Shown one piece after another: positions 33,556-44,964 of a stretch of 64,000 bases of DNA. Each line of letters starts with the position of its first letter. Positions within the stretch are counted from its first letter, which is position 1. The stretch is from positions 37,008,575 through 37,072,574 of the forward strand of contig NC_030819.1 in NCBI RefSeq assembly GCF_001704415.2, given 5' to 3'. The notes under the pieces are model-generated. The model was not told where the DNA came from, ran no database searches, and was given only the letters and a program-made list of their open reading frames with translations. Source of the stretch: Capra hircus. Lineage: Eukaryota > Chordata > Mammalia > Artiodactyla > Bovidae. The position numbers and the translations under genes were made by a program.

Positions 33556-35120
33556 CAGTAGTGAAGATTTTCATATCTCACTCACTAGTAGGCAAAAATG
33601 TGATCCTATTATATCAACAGGCCAATTTCCCATGGATTCAGCCAGGATAGGACAATACATTAGGAAATAGTCCTTTCATTGTGACAGCTGGATGTGGCAA
33701 CTGTGCTTGGGAGTGAAGAGTAATTGTACAGCAAAAAACACTTTGGTTGGTGACTCAATTCCCCACTTAGATCTGTTAACACATTGGAACTTTTCTCTCC
33801 TTTCTGCTTTTTCTTCCATCATTAACTGAATCATCCTCATGATTGGTGCCAGACCGTCTATTCAAGGATGACAAATGCTTCCGTACTTCCTCTGGTTCTT
33901 CCTGGTCTGAAAGCAAAAGGATAGTCATTGTAACAGAAATAAAAAGATTCCAGAAGCATTCTCCTCCTTTTATTCAGATGATCCCTTTTGCCAATATTTA
34001 TCAACTAGAACATATTTAGCACCAGAGTGTTGATAGAGGATTATGCTAATAAAATGGATGCTTTCATTCATAATGAAAACAACGATGACAGATAATATTC
34101 TGTATAAGGACAATTACAATATCTGGATCTACTTGACAAAGTAAAAGTAACATTTAGAAGTATTGAAGAGGAGATTCTGCATTAATATAAAATAAAGGTC
34201 AGATCTGAATATAATCCATATACCATGTTTTGGAATGATAAAATTATTAATTATTCTGTATACACTGTGAAGATATTAAATTGAGACATAAAATATGGTT
34301 TTTAATAAATTAAAAATAAATCAAGTCAATATAAGTGCTTTGTCAAAGTTCATATTACTAGATAAATAGGAAAACATAGGATTAATAAATATGCAGAGTC
34401 ATAACTCTAGTCCTTTAACATATTCATGAGCCAATTAAGAAAATATGGTTGGCATTCCATTACTGGTGGTGGTAACTTTGGTTCAAAGAATAATTGGTCT
34501 TCTAGTGCGTGAGATTATATGCTGAATTCTTTTTCATATATAACCTGCAGAAAATTAAGGTTTTAAATTATTAAAAAATAATTTTGGTGACTATCAATAA
34601 AGCAACAACAAAATATTTCTAAGGACAAAATGATATTTTTTGCAGGTGATTCTCAATATATGAATAAGCACTTAGTGAGCATTGTATTTACAGAGCCATC
34701 AGTTCCCTTCTAAAGGGGCTGCCCTATTACAGATTGAGACATTTGCATTTACATTGCTTTACTTGTCAATCAGTTTTACTCACTGAGCTTTAATGAAGCA
34801 AGCTTAGGAATGTGAACCAGAGGAGAGAAAATGGTAAAACTTTCAGTACATCTGTTTTAACAATTCAGAATCATGCAGGTTTTAGCTGAAATGTTTTACA
34901 GGTAAACTATACCACTGCTAACTCAAATTTTCACCTTCAAAATGCCTTAAAAATCAGATTTCATGTAAAGATCAGTGTATAGATCAGTAAACAAAAGAAG
35001 GCCTAGTTAAGTTTTCAGATGATAGGAGCAAAAGGTAGATATGATGAAAACTGATAACAAAAGATAGCTGCAGAGATATAAGATCTGACATAATGAAAAA
35101 AAGAGAAAAAAATAGTCTAT
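33556..35120. other. about 1.6 kb unique DNA
   Basis: AT-rich; nothing recognised. Confidence 0.5.
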
Positions 35121-35124
35121 ATAT

Positions 35125-35215
35125 TCCACACAGACAGGGATTGTGTTTGCTTCAATGTGGTATCTCCATTTCTTAGGACTATGTTTGTGTCATATAGTAG
35201 GCACTCAAAACTCTG
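35125..35215 (+). mobile_element. L2 LINE 3' end fragment
   Basis: CAGGGATTGTGTTTG...ATAGTAGGCACTCAA matches the L2 terminal text (GGCAGGGACTTTGTCTG, ACATAGTAGGCGCTCAATAAATG). Confidence 0.65.
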
Positions 35216-35722
35216 AGTGGATTTGTGACTGATACAACTTTAAAGCTCAGTCAGACAACATGTTGCTGAAACACTCCAGTAAAGACAGAGTAACAAGAGG
35301 CTAGAGATGTTGAATGGAGGGCTCAAGTTTCACTAAACCGTTTAGACTTAAGTGCCATTATTTATGGTTCTACTTAATTATGAACTTCCATGTCTTAGCA
35401 TAAAAGAAATATGGTGAGTACAATGAGTCCTCTACATGTGAACCTTCACATTTTGAACTTTCAAAGATGTAAACATGGAGCTTACTGATGAAGTACTGTT
35501 GGAAATGGAGTCCCAGAGAAAGAGCCAAGAGAATCAAGAGAAAGTAGAAGAAATTGAAGAACCAAAGAGACTCATGATGCAAGAAACGGCAAGGGGATTT
35601 TCTTCATCTGGGAGGCACTGTTAATTTTTGAGGTAAAGCACCCCAATATAGACTGGTACATGAAGGTTGCAGCAGGCATTCAGAATGCAGTCCAGTGTTA
35701 TCATGTCATCTGTGATGAGAAA

Positions 35723-36037
35723 GCTTCCCTGATAGCTCAGTTGGCAAAGAAGCTGCCTGCAATGCAGGAGATCCCAATTTGATTCCTGGGTTGGAAAGAT
35801 CTGCTGGAGAAGGAATAGGCTACCCACTCCAGTATTCTTGGGCTTCCCTTGTGGATCAGCTGGTAAAGAATTCGCATGCAATGCGGAAGATATGGGTTCA
35901 ATCCCTGGGTTGGGAAGTTCCCCCGGAGAAGGGAAAGGCTATCCACTCCAGTATCCTACGCTGGAGAATTCCACAGACTGTATAGTCCATGGAGTCGCAA
36001 AGAGTTAGACACAACTGAGTGACTTTCATTTTCATGA
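35723..36037 (+). mobile_element. dimeric Bov-tA SINE (two tRNA-like heads)
   Basis: A first head (35723-35838, ending TCCAGTATTCTTGG) runs directly into a second full Bov-tA (35839-36037, CTTCCCTTGTGGATCAGCTGG to GAGTGACTTTCATTTTCATG). Tigger sequence on either side is contiguous. The flanking duplication (GATGAGAAA / GATAAAAAAA) is degraded. Confidence 0.9.
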
Positions 36038-36415
36038 TAAAAAAAATGAGCTACTACCCAGACATCACTGGACCATTTTTTCAAGCGGGTAGATAGAATT
36101 AAATCCAGCAAGAAACCAGAACCTGTGCCATCAGTGTCTGGCATGAGTAAAATTTCAGCTTGCCCTCCATCTCCTATTGCTGACGATCTTTCAGCTCTGC
36201 AATCTCCCACCTCCTCTCCCTCCTGCAGTCAGTAATTCTTCTTGCCTGTCACTTGATGCCAGCCCTGGTATGCCAGCTGTGGTACCATACTATTTTACTT
36301 TTCAAGGTACTGTACGGTATGATTCAAAATATTTTATTTTTGTGTGTTTGTGTTTGCTTTTTATGTATTTGTGTGAAAAGTATCATAAACCCATTAAAGT
36401 ACAGCACTATATAAC

Positions 36416-36606
36416 TTATGCTGAGAAAGATTGAAGGCAGGAAGAGAAGGGGATGACAGAGGATGAGATGATTGGCTGGCTCACCAACTCGATGGACATG
36501 AGTTTGAGCAAGCTCTGGGAGTTGGTGACGGACAGGGAAGCCTGGCATGTTGCAGTCCATGAGGTCACAAAGAGTTGGACACAACCAAGAGACTGAACTG
36601 AATTGA
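36416..36606 (+). mobile_element. short BovB 3' end with perfect target-site duplication
   Basis: 191 bp of BovB tail ending CTGAACTGAATTGA, flanked by ACTATATAAC at 36406-36415 and 36607-36616. Confidence 0.96.
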
Positions 36607-36748
36607 ACTATATAACCAATTGTGTTTGTTGGGTACCGAGGCTAGCTTTGTTGGACTTATGAACAAATTGGACTTTTGAACAAATTAGACTTACGAATAT
36701 GCTCCCAGAATGGAACTTGTTCTTATACAGGAGACTTACTGTAATTGT

Positions 36749-36857
36749 GTGTGCATGCTGTCGCTTCAGTCGTTTCTGACTCTTTGCAACCCTGTGGACT
36801 GCAGCCCACCAGGCTCCTCTGTCCATGGGATTCTCCAGGCAAGAGCACTGGAGTGGG
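36749..36857 (-). mobile_element. truncated Bov-tA SINE at the Tigger edge
   Basis: Antisense Bov-tA body only, between TACTGTAATTGT (36737-36748) and TACTATAATTGT (36858-36869). The duplicated target includes the terminal bases and TA of the Tigger element. Confidence 0.94.
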
Positions 36858-36869
36858 TACTATAATTGT

Positions 36870-38342
36870 ATCCCTCATCTAAAATAAAAAGGGAAAATTA
36901 TGTGTTTGTCTACAAAAAATAGTTTCTCAAGTTTCTTTCTGAGCCCTTCTCTAAAAAGCCAGAATGAACTGGAAACACTTCCAAGACCAACTAATAAATG
37001 AGATGTTCATCAAACATGCTTTTTATATCAAATTTAATCACTAAAGTTAATTTGATTGAGCATTTAAATTAGCAGAAACCAAATTGAGAGTAATTTTTTC
37101 AACTTTCAGGTAAATTGGAGTGTTTAGCACAATCTAACTAAGAGATATCTGAGCTAGTTGTTATGGGTCACTTGTTACTACTAATCAGAAACTCTTGAAC
37201 GTATTTTGTAGAGTTTTTCTACCTCAGTCTTGTATTGACTTTCTTTCCTTTCCATAAGATTAAAAATCTGAGTTTTTTTTTTTAATTGGTTTGTTTGAAA
37301 AGCAAACTTTTAAACATCTTTCTAATGAAATTGCTTATTTAGACAGGCAAATAATTTGTGACAAATTGTCAGTTTCGGTGATTGGCTTGAAACAAGACCA
37401 TAAATATTCAGCTTGACATCACAAAACATCTGCTCTTTGATTGCAATATGCTACTTTTATGTTTTGGTTTCAAGAACCCCGAGTTTTATTTACATGTACC
37501 AGATTACATCCTATAAAACTTGAAGTGATGGTTAGCATTAAGGCTTGCAAATAATAACAAGTTATATGCAGACACATATAAGTAGACACATTGGCCTTCA
37601 TATTCTTCCTTCATGGTACAGTACTACATAGTCTGCCAGTAATTCCATGGAAGAGAGGCAAGGATCCAGAGATCTGGAGTTCATTTCATTCCTGACTAAT
37701 TTCACACATATGTAAAAGACATTAATTGTAGTAGAGTTCACTGCTAAGGCTAAAAAGCAAGATAGATGAGGGGGCAGAGGAGGGTGGGGGAGAGGTGGAA
37801 ATCTACCTCATGAATATTGAGTTTCTCAATTCAAGAAAAAAATCATATTTTGGACTGATTTGAGTCCTCTTTATAGAGTGAGAATTCTCTTGCTTCCCAT
37901 TTTCTGTCTCTTTACCAAAAAGCTTATAGTGCCCTCACTACAAACTGATTCTAAGGTTTGACTTCTAAAGTGCTCTTTTCAAAGCTCTCAATTACTTGAA
38001 AATCCCTGAATTTTCTAAAATCCCCCAGGTGCTGTATTTATTTTAAAGGAATTGTGTGTACATGCTTTGTTCATTAATCACAAATTGGGAGGTGTATTAG
38101 CAGTTGAAAAGATGCTTCAGGAACTTTACAACTGAGAATACTGAATAATATATTTGGAAATATTGGTCAAATAATGACAAGAGAAAAAGCTTGGCTACCA
38201 TTTTGCTTAATCCATCACTGAAATTGGCTGTTCTGTTTAGAAAATATTTCTTGGAAATCTCATTTTTTATTTAGCCTGTTTGGTGATGTTTTTCATTGGC
38301 AGGCATAATAAGACAGAACAGTGATGTTTGAAAGCCTTTGCT
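36870..38342. other. about 1.5 kb unique DNA
   Basis: AT-rich, no gene or family recognised. Confidence 0.5.
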
Positions 38343-38543
38343 TGTGTGTGTGTGCTCAGTCAGGTCTGACTCTTTGCAAACCTATGGACTGTAGCCCACC
38401 AGGGTTCTCTCCACATGGAATTTCCCAGGCAAGAATACTGGAGTGGATTGCCATTTTCTGCTCCAGGGGATCTTCCCCGCCCAGGGATTGAACACATGTC
38501 TCTTAGCAGGAGTATTCTTTACCACTGTGTCACCGGGAAAGTC
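38343..38543 (-). mobile_element. Bov-tA SINE
   Basis: Antisense Bov-tA with a TGTGTG start. Possible degraded duplication CCTTTGCTTG / CCTTTTCTTG at the edges. Confidence 0.9.
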
Positions 38544-38962
38544 CACCTTTTCTTGAGGGTTGGGCTAAAAACAGGAAGTGATGCCCAGCATCAGAGTCAA
38601 GATTCATTCAGGCACTGAGATTCACCAACACTTCCCAAGTCAGCCAGGAAATGCTGAATTAGAAGCTAATCAATGAGGCTAACTGGGCAGCTTTGCAGAT
38701 TTACATTCAGTTAGGAATATTTTTCTGAAGATCTTAAAGTTGGCTTTTGCAAGAATTTTTCTTAATTTCTTTGAATACCTGAAAAATAGATTTGCATACA
38801 GGTCTATATAGGAACTGTTTAAATAATCCAGGGCTATTTCTCTAATTAAGGTCTTCAAAGCTGTACTCATGGTCAAGCTTAAACCTTTAGGAAGGATTTC
38901 CCCCAAATGATTTGATAGGATATATATTACTTGTACCTTAACAAGAAAGAGACTTTCCTAGG

Positions 38963-39228
38963 AATTAATGAAACATTCAAAACTTCTTTCATAATACGTA
39001 GTTTAAATGAGCAGAATTTTGAGTGGATATCCAGAAGCTAACCACTTTAACTGGCAAAACATTCCGTTCTCCAGTTACTCAAGTATGGAACACCTTATTT
39101 GTTATTAATTTGTGTCTTGTGTTTGTGATGCTAAAAATGAGTTAAAGTGATTAGCTTCTCAATACCCCTCAAAATTCTGCTCATTTAGACTATATATTAT
39201 AAAACAAGTTTTGAATGTTTCTTTAATT
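38963..39228. repeat. long inverted repeat, about 90-bp arms
   Basis: Left arm 38963-39052 and right arm 39140-39228 are reverse complements at roughly 87% by eye, with perfect cores such as GAAACATTCAAAACTT and AAATGAGCAGAATTTTGAG. An 87-bp spacer separates them. I do not recognise the family. It could be a palindromic MITE or a local inverted duplication. No terminal duplication seen. Confidence 0.85.
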
Positions 39229-39290
39229 GATTTCATAATGTTAAAGAGAATGAAGACTAGCCCACTCATTTATATCACCTAACACTGTTT

Positions 39291-39813
39291 GCCTGGTAGC
39301 TCAGCTGGTAAAGAATCCACCTGCAATGCAGGACACCCGGGTTCTATTCCTCCGTAGGGAATAGCCCCTGGAAAAGGGATATGCTACCCTCTCCAGTATT
39401 TATGGGCTTATCTGGTGGTTCAGAGGGTAAAGCATCTGCCTGCAATGCAGGAGATCCAGGTTTTATTCCTAGGTCGGGAAGATCCCCTGGAGGAGGAAAT
39501 GGCAACCCACTCCAGTACTCTTGCCTGGAAAATCCCATCTATGGAGAAGCCTGTAGGCTACAGTTTATGGTAGGCTACAGTTTATGGTAGGCTAGAGTCT
39601 ATGGGGTTGCAAACAGTCAGATATGACTAAGGAACTTCACTTTTCACTGGTGGTTCAGACGGTAAAGAATCCACCCTCAATGTGGGAGACCTAGGTTCGA
39701 TCCCGGAGGAGGGCATGGAGAATCCCCCTGGACAGAGGAGACTGGTGGGGTCGCACATGGAGTCGTCCATGGGGTCACAGAGTCAGACATGACTGAGCGA
39801 CTAAGCACAGCCC
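39291..39813 (+). mobile_element. three-part composite Bov-tA SINE with one target-site duplication
   Basis: A tRNA-like head (39291-39401), then a full Bov-tA (39402-39645) and a third internally deleted Bov-tA (39646-39813), all sense and directly abutting. The whole 523 bp lies between single copies of AACACTGTTT (39281-39290 and 39814-39823). A 17-bp unit repeats three times inside the middle element (39554-39604). Confidence 0.9.
39554..39604 (+). repeat. 17-bp triplication
   Basis: TAGGCTACAGTTTATGG twice exactly, then TAGGCTAGAGTCTATGG. Confidence 0.95.
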
Positions 39814-39849
39814 AACACTGTTTCATCAAGAAAAATTGTTTCTTCAGTA

Positions 39850-40035
39850 GTGTGAGACCACATGAGACTATAGCCCACCAGGTTCCTCTGTCGGGCTTCT
39901 CCAGGCAAGAATACTGGAGTGGGTTGCCATACCTTCCTCCCAGGGATCTTCCCAACCCAGGGATCGGACCTGCGTTTCTTATGTCCCCTGCATTGGCAGG
40001 CGACATATTTACCACTAGTTCAACCTAGAAAGCCC
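39850..40035 (-). mobile_element. Bov-tA SINE
   Basis: Antisense Bov-tA, slightly shortened, about 35 bp from the composite SINE and in the opposite orientation. Confidence 0.88.
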
Positions 40036-41432
40036 CTACTTAGAATCTAATAACTGCAAAATGTTTAAGGAATTAAACCTGCAATAATGCTGTAGTGATT
40101 GTCATAGTTTATCTGCTTTGAAAATGAATGCCTAGAAATTTTTCTAGCAATCTTAGGTAATGTTTAACTCCTACGCTTATTGGATAACTTAGTTCAGAAG
40201 CTCTGGATGGATTATTCCTGTTTAATCATGACAAAGGCCCTGGGGGATAAGTAGAACTTCTGTTTACTGTTCTTCATGTGATCAAATGAGTATACTGATA
40301 TGTGTTTATTTTCTAAATTATCTCCAAAAATGCAGTTGTAGAAATAGCATCCCACATGATATATTTCAACTTAGAGTTCTTAGGTGCTGAAAATATACGC
40401 ACACTATTATAATGGCACTGTGAGCTCTTCCACTTTTCACTCCTTTGATATAAATTTAAATTTAAAAAAAAGAATGTGGTTATATTCACATTCTTGATTC
40501 TCCTCTATTTTTAATGTGCTGGTAATCAGTCCAAATTTATTAATTTTTTTGCCCTATCAATAAATTTTCATTCAGACCCATAATTTCCATGGGTTAAATC
40601 ATTCACCAAAATATTCTTGCAAGTACTCTAGGCTTATAAGAACTAAGGATGAAAAATATTCATTGATGAAGAATATTTAATACACACAATACATTAATTT
40701 TGTGTGGACACATGATATGAAATGCAACACTTCAAAAATCAAGATTTGTTATCAGATTTATTATGAGAAGAAAATGAGTGACCTTGGAAATACCAAAATA
40801 TTGAATGGTATAAGTTTCAAAATGGGGCACATTGAGAAAGAAATTAAAGATAGCATCTAACACAGTGATTTCAAAATAGTAAGCACTTGAGAAAAAGTCT
40901 TTGTTAAACATTACTTGAGTGTTCTATAAAATAAGTCAGAACATAAGTATTATATAAACTTTTCCTCAAGGACAGTATATTACTAAAATGTTTCAGGAAA
41001 AAAACTAACAAAGTTCATTATGAACTGACTTATGAAAAAACAGCATTACAATATATTTAGGCCAAAATAATGATCTTATGACTATTCCCCCAAGGCTTTA
41101 AAGTATCTGGGCCAGATTCAGCCTAACCAATGGCTTAATTTCCAAAGTCTTCCCACTGGTCCAACAAAATCTTGGTTCTGAATCTTGGTTCCCATTTAAA
41201 CTTGAGGAAGCCAACTGCAGCAAATGCTAGGAATACCCTCCTCAAAACCTACAAACATAGGTTAGAATAAGCAGTAGCATTCCCTATAGTCAACATAAAC
41301 AGTTAACCCCTCTTTCTGACCTCCAGGAAACATTAAGCAAAGAGAGTCAATCAAAGACTGATATTTAAAATCTGAAGTTGTATAAACTTTTAAGATATTT
41401 AAAGTGAGATATATCTTTTATTGTCTTGAAAG
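40036..41432. other. about 1.4 kb unique DNA
   Basis: AT-rich; nothing recognised on either strand. Confidence 0.5.
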
Positions 41433-41606
41433 TGTTACTCAACCAAACTTGGATCCCCTCTCCCACACGCAGCAAAGTCAACATAATGACATGAGTTGGT
41501 GGTGAAGGAAAATACAGTGTTTATTGCAGGGCGTCAAGCAGAGTCCAGAGCAGCTAGTACACAAGACACCTGAACTCCACAAAGGGTTTCAGCAAGGCAT
41601 TTGTTT

Positions 41607-42157
41607 AAAATTTTTATTGGAGTATAATTGGTATACAATGTTGTATTAGTTTCTGCTGTACAGCAAAGTGAATCAGTTATATATACATACATCCCCTTTT
41701 ATTTTTTTAGATTCCCTTCCATTTTGATTATCACAAAGCACTTAGTAGAGTTCCATGTGCCATCCAGTAGGTTCTCATTAGTTATCTGTTATACATAGCA
41801 GTGCATATACGTCAGTCTCAATCTCCCAATTCATTCCACCCCCCACTTCCCACCTTGGTGTCCATAAGTTTGTTCTCTACATCTGTTCTCTACAACTTAT
41901 GGACACCAAGCTTTATAAATACAGTTTACCCGTACCATTTTTTAGATTCCATTTGTAAGCCATATTGTACAATATTTGTTTTTCTCTTTATGACTTCACT
42001 CTACATGACAGTCTTTAAGATCTATTCACATTTTGGCAAATTGCACTGTTTTGTATCAACAGAGGAATGGATAAAGATGTGGTACATGTATACCATTGGA
42101 TATCACTCAACCATAAAAAGGGATGAAATAGTCCCGTTTTCAGCAGACCATTTTTAG
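41607..42157 (-). mobile_element. 5'-inverted (twin-primed) artiodactyl L1 fragment
   Basis: 41607-42052 is antisense L1: 3' UTR (TTTTTATTGGAGTATAATTGG, CTGCTGTACAGCAAAGTGAATC) back to the end of ORF2. 42054-42157 is sense L1 text just upstream in the element (ATCAACAGAGGAATGGATAAAG, ACCATAAAAAGGGATGAAATAG). The two segments meet in opposite orientation and share only about 35 nt of element sequence at the junction, the layout produced by twin priming. LTR sequence continues on both sides. Confidence 0.8.
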
Positions 42158-42185
42158 AGATAAGGTGAGGGAGGGTCATTTCACG

Positions 42186-42719
42186 GTTATGACCAACCTA
42201 GATAGCATATTGAAAAGCAGAGACATTTACTTTGCCAACAAAGGTCTGTCTAGTCAAGGCTATGGTTTTTCCAGTAGTCATGTATGGATGTGAAAGTTGG
42301 ACTGTGAAGAAAGCTGAGCACCAAAGAATTGATGCTTTTGAACTGTGGTGTTGGAGAAGACTCTTGAGAGTCCCTTGGACTGCAGGGAGATCCAACCAGT
42401 CCATTCTGAAGGACATCAGCCCTGTGATATCTTCGGAGGGAATGATGCTAAAGCTGAAACTCTAGTACTTCGGCCACCTCATGCAAAGAGTTGACTCATT
42501 GGAAAAGACTCTGATGCTGGGAGGGATTGGGGGCAGGAGCAGAAGGGGATGACCGAGGATGAGGTGGCTGGATGGCATCACTGATGCGGTGGACGTGAGT
42601 CTGAGTGAACTCCGGGAGTTGGTGATGGACAGGGAGGTCTGGCGCGCTGCGATTCATGGGGTCGCAAAGAGTCGGACACGACTGAGCGATTGAACTGAAC
42701 TGAACTGAACTGAACTGAA
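42186..42719 (+). mobile_element. BovB 3' end
   Basis: Sense BovB from TTATGACCAACCTAGATAGC to (CTGAA)n. The frame 42232-42465 reads VMYGCESWTVKKAE and WCWRRLLRVPW before breaking. Inserted in the LTR; no clean duplication. Confidence 0.95.
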
Positions 42720-42965
42720 TATGTGATCATGGTCATCAAGTAGTTAATTTCTTGCATTTGATGGGGGGTTTAGCATCTGTAAAACAGCTCAGGGAATGTG
42801 CACCAGATACTATTACCAAGGTACTTCAGTGAGGAGCTGAAGCAGAGGAAATGAGTGGGTGTCTGCCCCACCAAGGCCCCATAAGGTCCTGCTTCCTTAC
42901 ATAAATAGAGACACTGCATTGGCTATAATCATAGGGACAAAGGCAGCTCACTTCATCAAGTGACA

Positions 42966-44020
42966 AGATAGATTAAATCAAACTCTAGCCACATGCCAAA
43001 TTAAAGTATCTTCAGTACCAGTTGAACTTGATGTTGGAAAACCCTCATTAGAGAATTTGCACATGTCCTTGGCATCTCAAGTATGAATGCTTCACCACCC
43101 ACTCAGTCCCTGGAGTGCCTTTCATACCATCTTCTCTTCCTCTTCCCTTCAGAAGAAATCATCCCCTAATTCCACTGCCAGGAACTAACTCACAAAAAGT
43201 CTTGAGCTGCTTTACTTCAGTTTTTGTCTCAGTCACTTGTAGTCTTCCTGTTCCTCCCTTCTGCTTGTGACCCATGAGATTCTTAGCTGGGCTCCTCTCT
43301 TCCACTCCTTCCAGAAAACATTTTTCCCCTCTGACTTCCTGGGGGCATTTCCCTTTGTGTTCGTTCCACAGACTCAGGTTCCTTCTCTTGTTTCTTCTCC
43401 ATGCATTCAATGTCTTTAAATACCAAGCTACCAGGCATTCACTCCACCCCAAGGCTTTTTTCTTTCTCGTTGTTTCGTTTGTTTGTTTGAGAAGGAGGTG
43501 AGGGGGTTTCTGCTTTTTAGTCTTGATAGGTTATAAACCAGCCTTTTTTAAATTATTTGTATGTGAACAGGAGATTGGAAAGTAAAAAAACCACACTATA
43601 GTGTGACAGTGTGCAAAAAGGTATGCACCCTACCAAACTCCACTGTCCTAGGCTGTCTGCAGGCAGCAGTTTGGAACTTGGTGTGACTGGAGCCTCCAAA
43701 AAATCCAGCTCTTCCAGTTAGGCTTCTGTTAACCAGAGCTACCCATGTCCTTCACTCCATTGGAGGATGGAGAGGGTCACCGGGTTAGTTGAATGGGGAG
43801 GTTTGCTTTGATATTCATAATGGTGTCTTATCAAAGAATTTAGTTCTTGTACAACCTCATGTCTTCCCAATGACTGTCTAAGCAGCCAGGAGGCAGTGGT
43901 CTACCAGAAACTGAGTTTTACTAGTCCTCCACTGAGTTTTGTCCCTGAAATCAGAAGTCTTTTCCTGGAACAGCCAAATTCACAGGGGAAGAAAATCACA
44001 TTTCAGGTCCATATTGGCTC
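42966..44020. other. about 1 kb unassigned DNA
   Basis: Opposed frames at 43159-43452 (minus, 97 aa) and 43274-43501 (plus, 75 aa) have no recognised domain. No mobile family identified. Confidence 0.45.
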
Positions 44021-44029
44021 ATGCAACAC

Positions 44030-44121
44030 ATGGATGGATGGATGGATGGACAGAACACACACAGACATACACATTCATACACATTCACACCCATATTGAC
44101 ACACACACACACACACCTCTG
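44030..44121. repeat. (GGAT)n and (CA)n compound microsatellite
   Basis: GGATGGATGGATGGATGG at about 44033-44050, then imperfect ACACATTC repeats and (CA)n at about 44099-44117. It abuts the end of the PAMR1-like fragment. Confidence 0.9.
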
Positions 44122-44790
44122 CCATGCAGATATGGGGAAAGGAGGTAGGGTCCCACCAAGTAGGAACAGGCTTTCCATGACACTCAATTAGATGCAGTGG
44201 TCTTCATGCCACCCCTCACACAGCAACAAGTCTACCATCCAGACCACCCCCAGAGCACGGTGATGATTCTTGAAGCCAGTGCTCCTCATGTTGCCAGAGC
44301 CTTCCAGTAGCCTCTGTATGTGGGACTCTTGGGAAAAGGTGTTGAGGTCAGCAGAGAGGAAGATGGGCTGGACACAGGTGCTGGTGTGGGCCTTGTCTAG
44401 GAGGCTGCTTCAGAGTAGCAATGTCAACATTGAACAGGATGAGGTTGTAGCTGGGCTGCAGAATGACAGCAGAAATCTGCAGTTTCTGGATAATTTTTTC
44501 ATCCCAGTTGTCATCCTGGTCATATTTCCCCAAAAGGACTTTGAAGACTGCTGTCTTAATCACAATGACTTTCCCCAGGTGGATTAGCACTGGCCAGTCA
44601 CCACTGCAGTGCTCTGATTCACGCGTGCGCCACTGTAGACTTAAACCAGGCATCCTTGTGCAGGCTGCCACCATGCACTCCTCTGACCCTCCAGTAGAGG
44701 GCCACCTGCAGCAGCCAGCACACTCCAGGGGTTTGGGGAACTACTGTCTCAATTTTCCTAGACTATGGAGAAAGCCCCAGCTTAGTAAGA
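44122..44790 (-). pseudogene. PAMR1: PAMR1-like peptidase-domain pseudogene fragment
   Basis: PAMR1 is a secreted multidomain protein whose C-terminal trypsin-like domain is catalytically degenerate. Read on the minus strand, in three shifting frames, this stretch follows that domain in order: KIETVVPQTPG...LLQVALY, SLHKDAWF, VYSGARVNQSTAVVTGQC (the His-loop region; family AAHC reads TGQC), GKVIVIKTAVFKVLLGKY, KIIQKLQISAVIL, FNVDIATLK (Asp-loop), CVQPIFLSADLNTFSQESHI, STGFKN, VVWMVDLLLCE and PTSFPHICMAE. Several frameshifts and stops (a TGA before residue block IRALQ, a TAA after HEDHCI). The open frame 44348-44674 covers only the middle. No polyA tail: the 3' side ends at a microsatellite. 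Whether it is a processed retrocopy or a duplicated exon cannot be decided. The family call rests on remembered PAMR1 sequence and is not database-verified. Confidence 0.75.
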
Positions 44791-44964
44791 TAAACTCAGA
44801 TCTCCCCTTCCAAAAGGTAATGTCTCAATCCCTCAACCAGGAAAGTACAAATCTGGAAAGGTGGTCTCCATGATTGTGATGACCGCTAAGCCACCTGGCC
44901 TCTTTTTCTTTTTCAAGAGTAATCAACCACCTTGACATGGCTAGTAACAAAGATCAAGGTTAAA

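Larger units (their letters stand above)
35421..36741 (+). mobile_element. Tigger (Tc1/mariner) transposon, internally deleted, both ends present
   Basis: Starts CAATGAGTCCTCTACATGTGAAC and ends GTTCTTATACAGGAGACTTACTG, imperfect inverted repeats, each bordered by TA (35419-35420; 36742-36743). The inside holds the C-terminal end of a Tigger-type transposase ORF: sense codons near 35480-35620 (LTDEVLLEMESQ, EEPKRL), then after a SINE the TTRxDITGPFF-like segment and an SGMSKISACPPSPIADD block (36139-36190), in broken frames. The N-terminal DDE region is gone. Bov-tA (35723-36037) and BovB (36416-36606) inserted later; without them about 0.8 kb remains. Mobilised in the past by a full Tigger transposase in trans; now inert. 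Confidence 0.82.
41433..42965 (-). mobile_element. antisense ERV1-like LTR, split by L1 and BovB
   Basis: LTR pieces 41433-41606, 42158-42185 and 42720-about 42965. The left edge TGTTACTCAACCAAACTTGG is the reverse of a U5 terminus like that at 17254-17272. Antisense landmarks follow: GAGTTGGTGGTGAAGGAAAA, CAGTGTTTATTGCAGGGCG (antisense polyadenylation region), then after the insertions ATAAGGTGAGGGAGGGTC and TGATCATGGTCATCAAGTAGTTAATTTC. The U3 outer end is unclear. No internal proviral genes. Confidence 0.65.

Noticed and set aside
39291..39813. CRISPR-like or satellite array
   Set aside because: Unequal SINE units and only one 17-bp triplication; no regular repeat-spacer pattern.
42966..43510. 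97-aa minus frame as a small gene
   Set aside because: No recognised family, and the antisense frame is equally open; insufficient evidence.
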